DNA from: Streptomyces cyaneus | Lineage (GTDB): Bacteria > Actinomycetota > Actinomycetes > Streptomycetales > Streptomycetaceae | Direction of reading: 5' to 3' | DNA: 53,007 bases | Assembly (NCBI RefSeq): GCF_004028635.1 | Contig: NZ_RQJW01000026.1 | Coordinates: 1 to 53,007 of the forward strand | Shown here: in pieces, positions 24,917 through 32,995 of the stretch | How the letters are laid out: each line of letters starts with the position of its first letter | Position numbering within the stretch: position 1 is the first letter of the stretch | The notes under the pieces: generated by a model | Told to the model about the DNA's origin: nothing | Database searches by the model: none | Seen by the model: only the letters and a program-made list of their open reading frames with translations | Translations under genes and position numbers: made by a program

Positions 24917-26191
24917 TTGAAGCGCAGAGTCGTCATCACGGGCGTCGGCGTCCGCGCCCCGGGCGGGAACGGCACGCGGCAGTTCTGGGAACTGCTCACC
25001 TCGGGGCGGACGGCGACGCGCCGGATCTCGTTCTTCGACCCCTCGCCGTACCGTTCGCAGGTTGCCGCGGAGGCCGATTTCGACCCGGTCGCCGAGGGCT
25101 TCGGCCCGCGCGAGCTCGACCGTATGGACCGGGCCTCGCAGTTCGCCGTGGCCTGTGCCCGCGAGGCCGTCGCCGCGAGCGGACTCGAGTTCGATCGCCT
25201 GGACCCCACCCGGGTCGGGGTCAGCCTCGGCAGCGCGGTGGCCGCCGCGACCAGCCTGGAGCGCGAGTACCTGCTGCTGTCGGACTCCGGCCGTGAATGG
25301 GAGGTCGACGCCGACTGGCTGTCCCGGCACATGTTCGACTACCTGGTGCCCAGCGTCATGCCGGCCGAAGTGGCCTGGGCGGTCGGCGCCGAGGGCCCGG
25401 TCGCGATGGTGTCCAACGGCTGCACCTCGGGCCTGGACTCCGTGGGCCACGCGGTGCGGCTGATCGAGGAGGGCAGCGCCGACGTGATGCTCGCCGGGGC
25501 CGCCGACACCCCGATCACCCCGATCGTCGTCGCCTGCTTCGACGCGATCCGCGCCACCACGTCGCGCAACGACGACCCGGAGCACGCCTCGCGGCCGTTC
25601 GACGGCACGCGCGACGGCTTCGTACTGGCCGAGGGAGCCGCGATGTTCGTCCTGGAGGACTACGACAGCGCGCTGGCCCGCGGCGCCCACATACACGCCG
25701 AGATACCGGGGTACGCGACGCGCTGCAACGCGTACCACATGACGGGGCTGAAGGCCGACGGCCGCGAGATGGCCGAGGCCATCCGGGTCGCCCTCGACGA
25801 GTCCCGCACCAACGCCACGGACATCGACTACATCAACGCCCACGGCTCCGGCACCCGGCAGAACGACCGTCACGAGACCGCGGCGTACAAGCGGGCGCTC
25901 GGCGATCACGCCCGGCGCACGCCGGTCAGCTCGATCAAGTCGATGGTCGGCCACTCGCTCGGCGCGATCGGCTCGCTGGAGATCGCGGCCAGCGTGCTCG
26001 CCCTCGAACACGGCGTGGTGCCACCGACCGCGAACCTGCACACCAGCGACCCCGAGTGCGATCTCGACTATGTCCCGCTCGAGGCACGAGAGCGGAAGCT
26101 GGGGACCGTACTCACCGTGGGCAGCGGCTTCGGCGGCTTCCAGAGCGCCATGGTCCTGCGCAGCGCCGAGGCTGCGGGGGCTGTCGCATGA
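24917..26191 (+). CDS. actI-ORF1: ActI-ORF1 homologue, ketosynthase alpha (KS)
   Basis: The 424-aa ketosynthase of the minimal type II PKS extends malonyl units on the ACP to an octaketide together with the CLF. The catalytic triad is C169 (in NGCTSGLDS), H309 (NAHGSGTRQNDRHE) and H346 (MVGHSLGAIGS). The numbering equals that of act KS. Residue 167 before GC is Asn (AAC), where type II KSs nearly always have Thr (STGCTSG). The start is TTG 24917, with AAGGAG 10 bases upstream; no ATG or GTG is better placed. It overlaps the CLF start by 4 bases (ATGA). Confidence 0.96.
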   Translation: MKRRVVITGVGVRAPGGNGTRQFWELLTSGRTATRRISFFDPSPYRSQVAAEADFDPVAEGFGPRELDRMDRASQFAVACAREAVAASGLEFDRLDPTRVGVSLGSAVAAATSLEREYLLLSDSGREWEVDADWLSRHMFDYLVPSVMPAEVAWAVGAEGPVAMVSNGCTSGLDSVGHAVRLIEEGSADVMLAGAADTPITPIVVACFDAIRATTSRNDDPEHASRPFDGTRDGFVLAEGAAMFVLEDYDSALARGAHIHAEIPGYATRCNAYHMTGLKADGREMAEAIRVALDESRTNATDIDYINAHGSGTRQNDRHETAAYKRALGDHARRTPVSSIKSMVGHSLGAIGSLEIAASVLALEHGVVPPTANLHTSDPECDLDYVPLEARERKLGTVLTVGSGFGGFQSAMVLRSAEAAGAVA

Positions 26192-27411
26192 GCATCCTCA
26201 TCACCGGAGTCGGCGTCGTCGCACCCAACGGTCTCGGCCTGGAGCCGTACTGGGCGGCCGTGCTGGCCGGCCGCTTCGGCCTCGGCCCGGTCACCCGCTT
26301 CGACGTGAGCCGGTACCCGGCCACGCTCGCCGGCCAGATCGACGACTTCCACGCGCCGGACCACGTCCCGGGCCGGCTGCTGCCGCAGACGGACCCCTCC
26401 ACACGGCTCGCGCTGACCGCCGCGGCCTGGGCACTCCAGGACGCGAAGGCCGACCCGGAGTCGCTGACCGACTACGACATGGGCGTGGTCACGGCCAACG
26501 CCTGCGGCGGATTCGACTTCACGCACCGTGAGTTCCGCAAGCTGTGGACCGAGGGCCCCAAGTCGGTCAGCGTGTACGAGTCCTTCGCATGGTTCTACGC
26601 GGTGAACACCGGCCAGATCTCCATCCGGCACGGCATGCGCGGCCCGAGCAGTGCCCTGGTCGCCGAGCAGGCCGGGGGCCTGGACGCCCTCGCCCATGCC
26701 CGCCGCACGATCCGCCGCGGCACCCCGCTGGTGGTCTCCGGCGGCGTCGACTCGGCACTCGACCCCTGGGGCTGGGTCTCACAGCTCGCCGGCGGGCGGG
26801 TCAGCACCGCCACCGACCCGGCCCGGGCCTATCTGCCCTTCGACGAGCAGGCGGCCGGCTACGTCCCGGGCGAGGGCGGCGCCATCCTCGTCCTGGAGGA
26901 CAGCGCCGCGGCCGAGGCCCGGGGCCGGCACGAGACGTACGGGGAACTCGCGGGCTGTGCCTCGACCTTCGACCCCGCCCCCGGCTCCGGACGGCCCCCG
27001 GGCCTGGAGCGCGCGATCCGGCTCGCGCTGACCGACGCCGGGCTCGGCCCCGAGGACGTCGACGTCGTGTTCGCCGACGGCGCGGGCGTACCCGAGCTGG
27101 ACGCCGCTGAGGCCCGGGCCATCGGCCAGGTGTTCGGCAGCCACGGCGTGCCCGTCACCGTCCCGAAGACGACGACCGGTCGCCTCTACTCCGGCGGCGG
27201 CCCGCTCGACGTGGTCACCGCCCTGATGTCCCTGCGCGAAGGCGTGATCCCGCCGACCGCGGGCGTGCGGTCCGTACCGCAGGAGTACGGCATCGACCTG
27301 GTGCTCGGAGAGTCGCGCACCGCGCCCCTGCGCACCGCCCTGGTCCTGGCCAGGGGCCGCTGGGGCTTCAACTCGGCGGTCGTCCTGCGCCGCCCCGAAC
27401 CGACCTCGTAG
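26188..27411 (+). CDS. actI-ORF2: ActI-ORF2 homologue, chain-length factor (KS beta)
   Basis: The 407-aa partner of the KS forms the heterodimer tunnel. The active-site Cys is replaced by Gln161 (AEQAGGLDAL), the hallmark of CLFs. The chain-length gate residues F109, T112 and F116 (in GGFDFTHREF) and W194-G195 (LDPWGWV) are the same as in the actinorhodin CLF, which makes a 16-carbon octaketide. Length and motifs are complete. The ACP follows after a 35-bp gap. Confidence 0.96.
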   Translation: MSILITGVGVVAPNGLGLEPYWAAVLAGRFGLGPVTRFDVSRYPATLAGQIDDFHAPDHVPGRLLPQTDPSTRLALTAAAWALQDAKADPESLTDYDMGVVTANACGGFDFTHREFRKLWTEGPKSVSVYESFAWFYAVNTGQISIRHGMRGPSSALVAEQAGGLDALAHARRTIRRGTPLVVSGGVDSALDPWGWVSQLAGGRVSTATDPARAYLPFDEQAAGYVPGEGGAILVLEDSAAAEARGRHETYGELAGCASTFDPAPGSGRPPGLERAIRLALTDAGLGPEDVDVVFADGAGVPELDAAEARAIGQVFGSHGVPVTVPKTTTGRLYSGGGPLDVVTALMSLREGVIPPTAGVRSVPQEYGIDLVLGESRTAPLRTALVLARGRWGFNSAVVLRRPEPTS

Positions 27412-27446
27412 CCACCCCATAGCGACACCGAGAACTGGAGACCGTA

Positions 27447-27707
27447 ATGGCAACCCTGCTGACCATCGACGACCTGCGCCGCGTCCTCATCGAATGCGCG
27501 GGTGAGACGGACGGAACGGACCTGTCCGGGGACATCCTCGACACCCGCTTCGAGACCATCGGTTACGACTCGCTCGCCCTGATGGAGACGGCGGCGCGGC
27601 TGGAGAGCCGCTACGGCGTGGCCATCCCCGACGACGTCGCGGGCCGTGTCGACACCCCTCGCGAGCTGCTCGACCTGGTCAACGGCGCGCTGGCCGAGGC
27701 AGCATGA
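27447..27707 (+). CDS. actI-ORF3: ActI-ORF3 homologue, acyl carrier protein
   Basis: The 86-aa ACP carries the growing chain on a 4'-phosphopantetheine arm at Ser42 (IGYDSLALMETAARLE). It has the usual four-helix pattern, an acidic surface and a single Cys at residue 17. Length and the modified Ser position equal those of act ACP. The gene overlaps actVII through ATGA. Confidence 0.97.
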   Translation: MATLLTIDDLRRVLIECAGETDGTDLSGDILDTRFETIGYDSLALMETAARLESRYGVAIPDDVAGRVDTPRELLDLVNGALAEAA

Positions 27708-28693
27708 GCCGGCCGGAAGAGCACCGGGTGGAGCACCGGGTGGTCCACACCCGCAAGACGCCGGCCCCGGCGCGACGGCTGTACGAGCTGGTCGCGCGGG
27801 CCGAACTCTGGCCGGCCGTCTTCGAACCCGCGGTGCATGTGCGGATCCTGGAGCGCGACCGGGGCACGGAACGCTTCCAGATCTGGGCGAGCGTGGCCGG
27901 CCAGGTGAAGACCTGGACGTCCCGCCGGACCCTGGACCCCGATGCCCTGCGGGTCACGTTCCGGCAGGAGCGCACCCAGCCGCCCATCGCCTCGATGGGC
28001 GGGAGCTGGGAGTTCCGGGAGGACGGCGGCGGCACCGAGATCGTGCTGACCCACGACTTCGCCGCCGTCGACGAAGCCGCCCTGCCGGGACTGCGCGCGG
28101 CGCTGGACGCGAACAGCGAGAAGGAGCTGGCCGCGCTGGCCCGGCTCGCGGAGCAGCAACACCCCGTCGAGGAGCTCCTGTTCACGTTCGAGGACACGCT
28201 CCAGGTGCCGTCCGCCGACGACGCCTACGCCTTCATCGAGCGCAGCGACCTGTGGCCGGACCGGCTGCCGCACGTGGGGAAGGTGACGCTGACCGAGGAG
28301 GCGGCGGACACCGGTTCCCCCGGCGTACAGGACATGACCATGGAGACGGTGACCGCGGACGGCAGCACGCACACGACCCGTTCGATCCGGCTCTGTTTCC
28401 CCGGCGAGAGCATCGTGTACAAGCAGCTCGTCCCGCCCGCCCTGCTCTCCGGACACAGCGGCGCCTGGCTGTTCGACAAGAACGACAAGAACGACAAGAA
28501 CGACAAGGACACAGTCACCGCCCGCCACACCGTGGCGATCGACCCGACCCGGATCGAAGAGGTCCTGGGCGAGGGCACGACCGTCGCCGACGCCCGCGCC
28601 TATCTGCGTGAGGCGCTCGGCGCCAACAGCCGGGCCACGCTCAACCACGCGGCTGCAGCTGCAGCCGCCGCTGCTGCCAGGCCGGCGCCATGA
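27704..28693 (+). CDS. actVII: ActVII homologue, didomain aromatase/cyclase
   Basis: The 329-aa protein has two tandem START/SRPBCC (helix-grip) domains: residues 1-150 (HTRKTPAPARRLYELVARAE, SMGGSWEFREDGGGTEIV) and about 160-310 (FTFEDTLQVPSADDAYAFIE). It aromatises the first ring after ActIII reduction. Two local oddities stand out: a 9-bp repeat (gacaagaac, 28475-28507) encodes an Asp-Lys-Asn run inside the second domain, and the C-terminus ends in a run of 10 Ala. As I remember the A3(2) protein, neither is present in this form, so both look like repeat expansions. The gene overlaps the ACP and actIV genes by 4 bases each. Confidence 0.94.
   Translation: MSRPEEHRVEHRVVHTRKTPAPARRLYELVARAELWPAVFEPAVHVRILERDRGTERFQIWASVAGQVKTWTSRRTLDPDALRVTFRQERTQPPIASMGGSWEFREDGGGTEIVLTHDFAAVDEAALPGLRAALDANSEKELAALARLAEQQHPVEELLFTFEDTLQVPSADDAYAFIERSDLWPDRLPHVGKVTLTEEAADTGSPGVQDMTMETVTADGSTHTTRSIRLCFPGESIVYKQLVPPALLSGHSGAWLFDKNDKNDKNDKDTVTARHTVAIDPTRIEEVLGEGTTVADARAYLREALGANSRATLNHAAAAAAAAAARPAP
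28475..28507 (+). repeat. 9-bp microsatellite inside actVII
   Basis: The unit gacaagaac is present three full times plus gacaag, starting at 28475, 28484, 28493 and 28502. It keeps the frame and adds Asp-Lys-Asn triplets, probably in a surface loop. Confidence 0.9.
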
Positions 28694-29583
28694 CGGCCGC
28701 CGTCCATGAGGTCGCCGAGGGGGTCTACGCCTACGAGCAGGCCCCCGGCGGCTGGTGTGTCAGCAACGCGGGCATCGTCGTGGGCGGCGACGGCGCCCTC
28801 GTCGTCGACACGCTGTCGACGATCCCGAGGGCGCGGCGGCTGGCCGAGACGGTCGACAAGCTCGCCGCGGGCCCGGGCCGCACCGTGGTCAACACCCACT
28901 TCCACGGCGACCACGCGTTCGGCAACCAGGTCTTCCCGCCGGGGACGCAGATCATCGCGCACGAGGACATGCGGACCGCCATGGTGACGACGGGCCTGGC
29001 CCTCACCGGGCTCTGGCCGCGCGTCGACTGGGGCGAGATCGAGGTGACGCCGCCGACCGTGACCTTCCGCGACCAGCTCACCGTGCACGTCGGCGAGCGA
29101 CGGACCGAACTGCTTCGCGTCGGCCCCGCGCACACCGACCACGACGTGGTGGTCTGGCTGCCCGAGGAGCGGGTGCTGTTCGCCGGGGACATCGTCATGT
29201 CGGGCGTCACCCCGTTCGTGCTCTTCGGTTCGGTGTCCGGCACGCTGGCCGCGCTCGACCGGCTGGCGGAGCTGGAGCCCGAGGTGGTCGTCGGCGGGCA
29301 CGGCCCGGTGGCGGGACCCGAGGTGCTGGATGCCAACCGGGAGTACCTGCGCTGGGTCCAGCGGCTTGCCGCCGAGGCGGCCGACAGCGGACTGACACCG
29401 CTCGAGGCCGCGCGCGAGGCGGACCTCGGCACCTACGCCGACCTGCTGGACGCGGAGCGCCTCGTCGCGAACCTGCACCGGGCGCACGAGGAGCTGCTGG
29501 GCAGGCCCCCGCGGGACGCCATGGAGATCTTCTCGGAGCTGGTCGCCTACAACGGTGGGCGGCTGCCCACCTGCCTCGCCTAA
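28690..29583 (+). CDS. actIV: ActIV homologue, second-ring cyclase (metallo-beta-lactamase fold)
   Basis: The 297-aa MBL-fold hydrolase catalyses the second-ring aldol cyclisation and thioester release in actinorhodin biosynthesis. The zinc ligands are visible in NTHFHGDHAFGN (HxHxDH), VGPAHTDHDVVVWL, LFAGDIVMSGVTP and VVGGHGPVAG. The sequence is very close to ActIV as I recall it. It is translationally coupled to actVII (ATGA-type overlap) and followed after 10 bases by actVB, with AAGGAG between them. Confidence 0.95.
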   Translation: MTAAVHEVAEGVYAYEQAPGGWCVSNAGIVVGGDGALVVDTLSTIPRARRLAETVDKLAAGPGRTVVNTHFHGDHAFGNQVFPPGTQIIAHEDMRTAMVTTGLALTGLWPRVDWGEIEVTPPTVTFRDQLTVHVGERRTELLRVGPAHTDHDVVVWLPEERVLFAGDIVMSGVTPFVLFGSVSGTLAALDRLAELEPEVVVGGHGPVAGPEVLDANREYLRWVQRLAAEAADSGLTPLEAAREADLGTYADLLDAERLVANLHRAHEELLGRPPRDAMEIFSELVAYNGGRLPTCLA

Positions 29584-29593
29584 GGAGTCAAAG

Positions 29594-30127
29594 ATGGCCG
29601 CCGACCAGGGAATGCTCCGGGACGCCATGGCCCGGGTGCCCGCCGGGGTGGCGCTCGTCACCGCCCATGACCGCGGGGGAGTCCCGCACGGATTCACCGC
29701 CAGCTCGTTCGTGTCCGTCTCGATGGAGCCGCCGCTCGCGCTGGTCTGCCTGGCCCGTACGGCCAACTCCTTCCCGGTGTTCGACAGTTGCCGCGAGTTC
29801 GCGGTGAGCGTGCTGCGCGACGACCACACCGAGCTGGCGATGCGCTTCGCGCGCAAGTCCGCGGACAAGTTCGCGGGCGGGGAGTTCATCCGCACCGCAC
29901 GGGGAGGCACCGTGCTCGACGGGGCGCTCGCGGTCGTCGAGTGCACGGTCCACGAGCGCTACCCGGCGGGCGACCACATCATCCTGCTCGGCGAGGTCCA
30001 GTCCGTGCACGTCGAGGAGAAGGGGGCGCCGGCGGTCTACGTGGACCGCAGGTTCGCCGCCCTGTGCTCGGGGACGGGCGCCTGCCTGGCCGCCGCCGAG
30101 CGGGGCGCGCACGCGCACGCCGGCTGA
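29594..30127 (+). CDS. actVB: ActVB homologue, NADH:FMN oxidoreductase
   Basis: The 177-aa flavin reductase of the HpaC/DIM6 split-barrel family supplies reduced FMN to the hydroxylase ActVA-ORF5. Typical pieces are MARVPAGVALVTAHDRGG, PHGFTASSFVSVSMEPPLAL and FARKSADKFAGGEF. The ribosome-binding site AAGGAG lies 7 bases before ATG 29594. In A3(2) this is the last act gene; here only 19 bases separate it from a carboxyltransferase gene on the same strand, without a terminator. Confidence 0.96.
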   Translation: MAADQGMLRDAMARVPAGVALVTAHDRGGVPHGFTASSFVSVSMEPPLALVCLARTANSFPVFDSCREFAVSVLRDDHTELAMRFARKSADKFAGGEFIRTARGGTVLDGALAVVECTVHERYPAGDHIILLGEVQSVHVEEKGAPAVYVDRRFAALCSGTGACLAAAERGAHAHAG

Positions 30128-30146
30128 GGAAACGTAAGGGGGAACC

Positions 30147-31724
30147 ATGTCCGTGACCGACGAGGTGACCGGTGAGCTGACCGGCGAGCACCTGGCCGGC
30201 CTTGCTCGGATCCGGGCGCAGGCCGAGGCCGGCCCGGGGGAGCAGGCGACCCGGGCGCAGCACGCCAGAGGGAAGCTGACGGCCCGGGAGCGGATCGCGC
30301 TGCTGCTGGACCCCGGCTCCTTCCAGGAGGTGGAGCAGCTGCGCCGGCACCGGGCGAGCGGCTTCGGCCTCGAGCACAAGCGGCCGTACACGGACGGAGT
30401 GATCACCGGCTGGGGCACGGTCGACGGCCGCACGGTCTTCGTCTACGCGCATGACTTCAGGATCTTCGGCGGCTCGCTCGGTGAGGCGCACGCCGCGAAG
30501 ATCCACAAGATCATGGACATGGCGCTCTCGGCGGGCGCCCCGCTCGTCAGCCTCAACGACGGGGCCGGGGCACGGATCCAGGAGGGCGTGTCCGCGCTGG
30601 CCGGCTACGGCGGGATCTTCCGGCGCAACACCCGTGCCTCCGGGGTGATCCCGCAGATCTCGGTGATGCTCGGCCCGTGCGCGGGCGGCGCGGCGTACTC
30701 GCCGGCGCTGACGGACTTCGTGTTCATGGTCCGCGAGACCGCGCAGATGTTCATCACCGGCCCGGACGTGGTCAGCGCCGTCACCGGCGCGCAGCTCACC
30801 CAGAACGCGCTGGGCGGCGCGGATGTGCACGCCTCCACGTCCGGTGTGGCGCACTTCGTGTACGAGGACGAGGAGACCTGTCTGGCGGAAGTGCGCTACC
30901 TGCTCTCCCTGTTGCCGTCCAACAACCGGCAGAACCCGCCCGTCCACCCCACGGACGACCCGGTGAACCGGCTCACGTCCACGCTCTACGACCTGGTGCC
31001 GCAGGACGGCAACCAGCCGTACGACATGCACAAGGTGATCGAGGAGCTCGTCGACGACGGCGACTGGCTGGAGGTCCACGAGCGCTGGGCCCGGAACATC
31101 GTCTGCGGCCTGGCCCGGCTGGACGGCCGGGTGGTGGGCATCGTCGCCAACCAGCCGCAGACGCTGGCCGGGGTCCTGGACATCGCGGCCTCGGAGAAGG
31201 CCGGTCGCTTCGTGACGATGTGCGACGCCTTCAACATCCCGATCGTGACCCTGCTCGACGTGCCGGGCTTCCTGCCCGGGGCGGACCAGGAGCACGGCGG
31301 CATCATCCGCCACGGCGCGAAACTCCTCTACGCCTACTGCAACGCCACCGTCCCCCGCGTCTCGATCGTCCTGCGCAAGGCCTACGGCGGCGCGTACATC
31401 GTGCTGGACTCCCAGTCCATCGGCGCCGATCTGACCTTCGCCTGGCCGACCAACGAGATCGCGGTGATGGGCGCGGAAGGCGCGGCCAACGTCATCTTCC
31501 GGCGCGACATCGCCGCGGCCGACGACCCCGAGGCCAAGCGCGCCGAGATGGTCAAGGAGTACAAGTCCGAGCTGATGCACCCGTACTACGCGGCCGAGCG
31601 GGGTCTGGTCGACGATGTCATCGACCCGGCGGAAACCCGCGAGATCCTGATCCGTTCGCTCGCGATGCTCCGTACGAAGCACGCCGACCTGCCGTCGCGC
31701 AAGCACGGCAACCCCCCGCAGTGA
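30147..31724 (+). CDS. Acyl-CoA carboxylase beta subunit (carboxyltransferase)
   Basis: The 525-aa carboxyltransferase moves CO2 from biotin to acetyl- or propionyl-CoA. The N-domain shows KLTARERIALLLDPGSFQEV and NDGAGARIQEGVSALAGYGG and the oxyanion loop GPCAGGAAYSPALTDF. The C-domain has DVPGFLPGADQEHGGIIRHG and the specificity segment RKAYGGAYIVLDSQ. Residue 418 in that segment is Ile, as in promiscuous AccB of S. coelicolor, and not the Asp of propionyl-specific PccB. Placed 19 bp behind actVB, it probably raises the malonyl-CoA supply for the polyketide. No biotin-carrying alpha subunit is in the window, so a housekeeping AccA would have to serve. Confidence 0.93.
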   Translation: MSVTDEVTGELTGEHLAGLARIRAQAEAGPGEQATRAQHARGKLTARERIALLLDPGSFQEVEQLRRHRASGFGLEHKRPYTDGVITGWGTVDGRTVFVYAHDFRIFGGSLGEAHAAKIHKIMDMALSAGAPLVSLNDGAGARIQEGVSALAGYGGIFRRNTRASGVIPQISVMLGPCAGGAAYSPALTDFVFMVRETAQMFITGPDVVSAVTGAQLTQNALGGADVHASTSGVAHFVYEDEETCLAEVRYLLSLLPSNNRQNPPVHPTDDPVNRLTSTLYDLVPQDGNQPYDMHKVIEELVDDGDWLEVHERWARNIVCGLARLDGRVVGIVANQPQTLAGVLDIAASEKAGRFVTMCDAFNIPIVTLLDVPGFLPGADQEHGGIIRHGAKLLYAYCNATVPRVSIVLRKAYGGAYIVLDSQSIGADLTFAWPTNEIAVMGAEGAANVIFRRDIAAADDPEAKRAEMVKEYKSELMHPYYAAERGLVDDVIDPAETREILIRSLAMLRTKHADLPSRKHGNPPQ

Positions 31725-31939
31725 GCGCCACGGCCGGCGCGGTCGCCGCCGAACTCCGCGTCGAGAAGGGGCAGGCGAGCGCCGAGGAGATCGCAGCCCT
31801 CACCGCGGTCCTCCTCGCCCGAGCCGCCGCCCGGCCCGACTCCGCCACGGCGCCCTGCGCCGACAGCACGGCGGGCTGGCGCCGCCTGGAACGCACACCG
31901 GGCTTCCGCGCCCCGCACAGCTGGCATGAGTCAGGGTGA
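31721..31939 (+). CDS. Acyl-CoA carboxylase epsilon subunit
   Basis: The 72-aa small actinobacterial ACCase subunit stabilises the alpha/beta complex. It begins at GTG 31721, which overlaps the beta-subunit stop. The N-terminal helix LRVEKGQASAEEIAALTAVL and the C-terminal signature WRRLERTPGFRAPHSW are typical of AccE-type proteins. It is shared only by biotin-dependent carboxylases and confirms that the upstream gene belongs to a complete beta/epsilon module. It ends just before a terminator hairpin, which marks the probable right end of the act transcript. Confidence 0.9.
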   Translation: MSATAGAVAAELRVEKGQASAEEIAALTAVLLARAAARPDSATAPCADSTAGWRRLERTPGFRAPHSWHESG

Positions 31940-31947
31940 TGGGCGGC

Positions 31948-31973
31948 GCCCCTCACTGGAGTAAGTGAGGGGC
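31948..31973. terminator. Terminator hairpin after the carboxylase genes
   Basis: GCCCCTCACT, loop of 6, AGTGAGGGGC: a 10-bp perfect stem between the carboxylase epsilon gene and the convergent LysR gene. It can serve both directions. Confidence 0.8.
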
Positions 31974-32010
31974 ATGGCACGGAAGTTGATGCCGTGTGCG
32001 GAAGCCGACG

Positions 32011-32940
32011 CTATGTCATGAGGCCCGCAAGCCCGGGCCTCGGCACCCGCCGGCACGCCTGCGCATACGCCCGCACCAGCGGCCGCCCCTCGTCCTCCCT
32101 CCGCCAGGCCAGCGCGTAACGGCTCGGCGAGAGCCTGCGTACCGGGCGCGTCACCACCCCGCCCAGGGTGATGAGGGGTGCGTTGCCCGTCGCGACCAGG
32201 CAGATGCCGAGGCCCGCGACCAGTGCCTCGTACGTCTCCTCCGTGCTCGCGATCTCCGCACCGATCCGCGGCGCACGGCCGCCCCGCTCCTCCAGCGCCA
32301 GCCAGTAGTCGCGCAACGGCCCCGCGCTCGCCGGCAGGGCGAGAAACGGCTCGTCCAGCAGGTCCCTGAAGTCGATCTCCGCCCGGGATGCGAGCGGGTG
32401 GGACTCCGGGAGAGCGACCAGCCGGGGCTCCTGCGCGACCACCGTCCAGGCGTAGCGCTCGGCGTCGGGCAGGGGCAGCCAGACGAAGGCCACGTCGGCG
32501 TCGCCACCGGCCAGGCCCGCCGTCGGGTCCTCCCAGCTCACCTGGCGCAGGCGCAGGACCGTCTCCGGGTACGCGGCGGTGAAGCGGGAGCGGATCGCCG
32601 GGAGCAGGCCACCGCGCCCCGGGCTGGTGCTCATGCCGACCACCAGTGTGCCGCGCGCCGCCGCCCGGGCGGCCTCCAGCGCCGCCGCCCCCTCCGCCCA
32701 GGCGTCCAGCACCCGCCGCGCATGCGGCAGCAGGGCCAGGCCGGCCTCGGTCAGGGCCACGCCCTGCGGATCGCGGCGGAACAGCTCCACGCCCAGCTGT
32801 CGCTCCAGCGCCCGTACCTGTTTGCTGAGCGCGGGCTGGGAGACGTACAGCCGCTCGGCCGCGCGGGTGAAGTGCAGCTCCTCGGCCACCGTCACGAAGT
32901 AGCGCAGGTCCCGCACATGAACGTCCATCGTCATAACCAT
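32011..32940 (-). CDS. LysR-family transcriptional regulator
   Basis: The regulator is about 305-309 aa. The N-terminal winged HTH is DLRYFVTVAEELHFTRAAER, LYVSQPALSKQVRALERQLG and VELFRRDPQGVALTEAG, followed by a periplasmic-binding-like effector domain (ARGTLVVGMSTSPGRGG). Three starts are possible (ATG 32940, 32934 and 32928). The palindrome at 32933-32947 covers the first two, so ATG 32928 (MDVHVRDL) is the more likely one. It is divergent from the SDR gene at 32996, the usual layout for LysR control of its neighbour. Confidence 0.9.
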   Translation of the reverse strand: MVMTMDVHVRDLRYFVTVAEELHFTRAAERLYVSQPALSKQVRALERQLGVELFRRDPQGVALTEAGLALLPHARRVLDAWAEGAAALEAARAAARGTLVVGMSTSPGRGGLLPAIRSRFTAAYPETVLRLRQVSWEDPTAGLAGGDADVAFVWLPLPDAERYAWTVVAQEPRLVALPESHPLASRAEIDFRDLLDEPFLALPASAGPLRDYWLALEERGGRAPRIGAEIASTEETYEALVAGLGICLVATGNAPLITLGGVVTRPVRRLSPSRYALAWRREDEGRPLVRAYAQACRRVPRPGLAGLMT

Positions 32941-32947
32941 CGGTTAT
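32933..32947. promoter_or_regulatory. LysR-type operator, ATAACC-N3-GGTTAT
   Basis: A perfect 6+3+6 palindrome fits the T-N11-A pattern of LysR boxes. It lies between the divergent regulator and SDR genes. Confidence 0.65.
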
Positions 32948-32966
32948 CAGCGTGGGTCTTGGACGC

Positions 32967-32984
32967 GCAACCGGCGCTGGTTGC
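32967..32984. promoter_or_regulatory. Second LysR-type site, GCAACC-N6-GGTTGC
   Basis: A perfect 6+6+6 inverted repeat shares the AACC/GGTT half-sites with the palindrome at 32933 and lies 11 bp before the SDR start. It could be the activation site of the same regulator. Confidence 0.55.
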
Positions 32985-32995
32985 AGGCTTGTGCC

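Noticed and set aside
8633..31939. The main cluster as a previously undescribed pathway
   Set aside because: Gene content, order and key residues match the well-known actinorhodin system; only the attached carboxylase genes and local variations look new.
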